Assembly (NCBI RefSeq): GCF_009728935.1
Contig: NZ_CP034235.1
Coordinates: 3,882,001 to 3,946,000, forward strand
DNA length: 64,000 nucleotides
DNA from: Paenibacillus psychroresistens
GTDB lineage: Bacteria; Bacillota; Bacilli; Paenibacillales; NBRC-103111
Direction: 5' to 3'
Shown piece by piece: positions 62,553 to 64,000 of this stretch (positions within the stretch are counted from its first letter, which is position 1; the number at the start of each line of letters is the position of its first letter). A model generated the notes under the pieces. That model was not told the DNA's origin. It made no database searches and worked only from the letters and a program-made list of their open reading frames with translations. Made by a program: the position numbers and the translations under genes.

Positions 62553-62902
62553 CAGCCGCTTCTATTGGTGGATATTTTGGTACAAGTTATTCATTTGAAG
62601 TCAACTTTGATTACGGAAAGACAATTTGGGAAGCAAGAGAAGAGGGTGTTTTGGAACCAGGATTAACTCTACAAATGGACAATAGGGATATTAATGCATT
62701 CAGAGAAGCTCTAAGTAAGTGCGGCATTTTAGAATGGGACAAAGAGTATATCGATCCTGATACGATTGATGGAACACAATGGAGTCTGGACATCGAATTA
62801 GAAGATAGATCAATACATATCCATGGCAGCAATGCTTATCCAAAAGAATGGAAAAGATTCTGCAAAGTTATTCAAGTATTGACTGGTAAGCCGTTTTCTT
62901 AA
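62553..62902 (+). pseudogene. 5'-truncated gene of unknown function, cut by the IS3 element
   Basis: The frame from about 62553 reads AASIGGYFGTSYSFEVNFDY through VLEPGLTLQMDNRDINAFRE to a natural-looking end GKPFS then TAA. There is no start codon with a ribosome binding site (an internal TTG at 62651 is unlikely), and a TAA precedes the open part. The missing N-terminus lay on the IS side. Family not recognised; acidic, soluble segment with several Trp and Asp. Confidence 0.55.
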
Positions 62903-63028
62903 GCAAAAGCAATGGAGGGTCTTGAAAATCAGAAAACTAGCAGTAAATAAAAATAATTGTAGTAAATAGGCATGAGCTACTTTTTTAAATTAACTTTGGT
63001 ATTATCTTCATTTTATTGACTTTATAAC

Positions 63029-63062
63029 ATATGTACAAAATCCGAATTTTGTGTATATGTGT
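63029..63062. repeat. 34-bp near-perfect dyad, dif-like
   Basis: ACATATGTACAAAAT, centre CCGA, then ATTTTGTGTATATGT: the 15-bp arms match at 13 positions. Size and layout (two arms around a short centre) are those of a tyrosine-recombinase core site, and the central part matches the sequence upstream of xerS (TGTACAAAATACGGATTTTT). Confidence 0.4.
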
Positions 63063-63759
63063 ACTGTAAAGCAATCCTACCTGTTCGTAAAGAGGAATTT
63101 CCGGGTGCGTATCAAGATCCAGATACTGTGTAATTTATTTGTTTTGTACTGATACATAACTGTTAGTTCAAAATGGAATTATTAAAATTGAATGAGACTG
63201 TTTAATAAAAAAAAATAATAACCATAGGTTTAATTATTAATAAATTGGCTATAATGAGAGTATAGTAATATAAAATTTGCACCGGTAATTAATGAAACTG
63301 ATTATTATAAGATCGTAAATTTTTATGAATTTTCTTTAATATAATACCTACTTATAAACTCATTCATATTAAACTTAACACTGTTTTTTATTGAATAGAA
63401 TAATCGAAATTCATTTTTATGTCTTTCTCATTCGATTTCATTCAATAGTAAGTATAAGACCTTACAAAACCATTAGTTTAAAATTGCACAATACTTTCAA
63501 TGACTGTTGAAATTGATACCTAAAATCACCTATAAATCTGAGGTCTAAACTCAATTAGATAAAACTTGACGAATCTACTTATGTAGATCGTCTTTTTCTA
63601 TTTTCGAAACAAAGACAATCAAATATTAACAGGCTTTTATATACCCACATGTCCGCGGACAATTAATAAACGGAGCTGCTAATGTAACTTTTTTTTTTGT
63701 AAAGTTAGTACGAAATGAGACTTCGTTGTTTATCGGCCCAAGTTTGTTTATTCGGACAT

Positions 63760-63826
63760 TTACAAAATATGTATAATTCAGTGCCCAGTAAAAAACTTCG
63801 ATATTTGTTTACATAATATATATTAT
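63760..63826. repeat. Dispersed repeat, partial copy C
   Basis: TTTACAAAATATGTATAATT and the following 45 bases match the 5' flank and first bases of copy A (44940-45006) with only a few differences (GTGCCCAGT for GTGTCCGGT). It ends shortly after GTTTACATAATATATATTA, so only the left end is present. Confidence 0.65.
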
Positions 63827-64000
63827 CGGACTCAAATGGTGAATTTAACTTTAACACCCTTTTAAACCATTTAATTACAAAATACTATTTATTACCTTTT
63901 AATCTTCTTTTATATAAATATGTATATACTTCCTCTTTCTATTGGTGACTCACAAATGTTAATTATATATCATCTAGTGTTCTTAAAAACTTTTATTGAA

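Larger units (their letters stand above)
62903..64000. other. AT-rich region of about 1.1 kb with no genes
   Basis: Stops are dense in all frames. It holds the near-symmetric motif at 63029-63062 and the partial dispersed repeat near 63760 (both listed), and a short CKAILPVRKEEFPGAYQDPD-like reading at 63069-63130 that looks like a scrap of a lost gene. Nothing else can be supported. Confidence 0.5.

Noticed and set aside
63069..63130. Short coding scrap in the AT-rich end
   Set aside because: About 20 codons without a start signal and no recognisable family; too short to annotate.

Overview
The window reads like the accessory part of a chromosome from a spore-forming, soil-type Gram-positive of the Paenibacillus group. 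This is inferred from strong AGGAGG-type ribosome binding sites, frequent TTG/GTG starts, two textbook catabolite-responsive (cre) sites, a sigma-K-like promoter in front of a collagen-like spore-surface gene, XerS-type recombinases, an SF0329-family protein and very large FN3-decorated secreted proteins. I saw no rRNA, tRNA, phage module or CRISPR array.

Layout. 1-6.2 kb: the 3' part of a medium-chain dehydrogenase, a dead XerS fragment, a CPBP membrane protease divergent from a DesK/LytS-type two-component pair, an SF0329 protein and a secreted serine hydrolase. 6.4-24.2 kb: one long co-directional block. An AraC-type regulator comes first. It is followed by a complete peptide/oligosaccharide-type ABC importer (binding lipoprotein, two permeases, two ATPases), two small membrane proteins, a DeoR-type regulator, two sugar phosphate isomerase/epimerase-like TIM barrels, two Gfo/Idh/MocA dehydrogenases, an APS-kinase-like protein and three sulfatase-superfamily hydrolases. 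The genes overlap or are tightly packed, so I read the block as an uptake-and-processing operon for a modified (sulfated, phosphorylated or similar) sugar or cyclitol. Only the last of the three hydrolases has the Cys-x-Pro-x-Arg site of a formylglycine sulfatase; the other two have Thr at that position. This cluster is the best candidate for an undescribed pathway.

24.3-40.5 kb: an acetyltransferase and an RNase-H-like protein, then an extracellular polysaccharide locus. It has three paralogous right-handed beta-helix proteins (1577, 1228 and 885 aa) with shuffled PKD, FN3, NPCBM, Cys-module and PA14 tails. Between them lies a GH30-type glycanase with a ricin-type lectin tail, preceded by a cre site.

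40.5-48.6 kb: an intact XerS recombinase with a dif-like dyad just upstream, a polytopic membrane protein, an orphan sugar-binding lipoprotein, a second XerS remnant, a dispersed approximately 155-bp repeat, small membrane proteins and decayed IS110 and IS6 elements. 48.6-52 kb: a large collagen-like gene of the NTTRR/BclA kind and a second, broken one. 52-64 kb: an IS1182 transposase, a toxin-antitoxin pair with a frameshifted toxin, several truncated genes, a run of single-gene cassettes (phosphatase, GNATs, methyltransferase, Nudix, nucleotidyltransferase), an IS3 remnant and an AT-rich stretch of about 1.1 kb without genes. This right-hand third is a decay zone of insertions, deletions, a 29-bp tandem duplication and repeat-associated scars.
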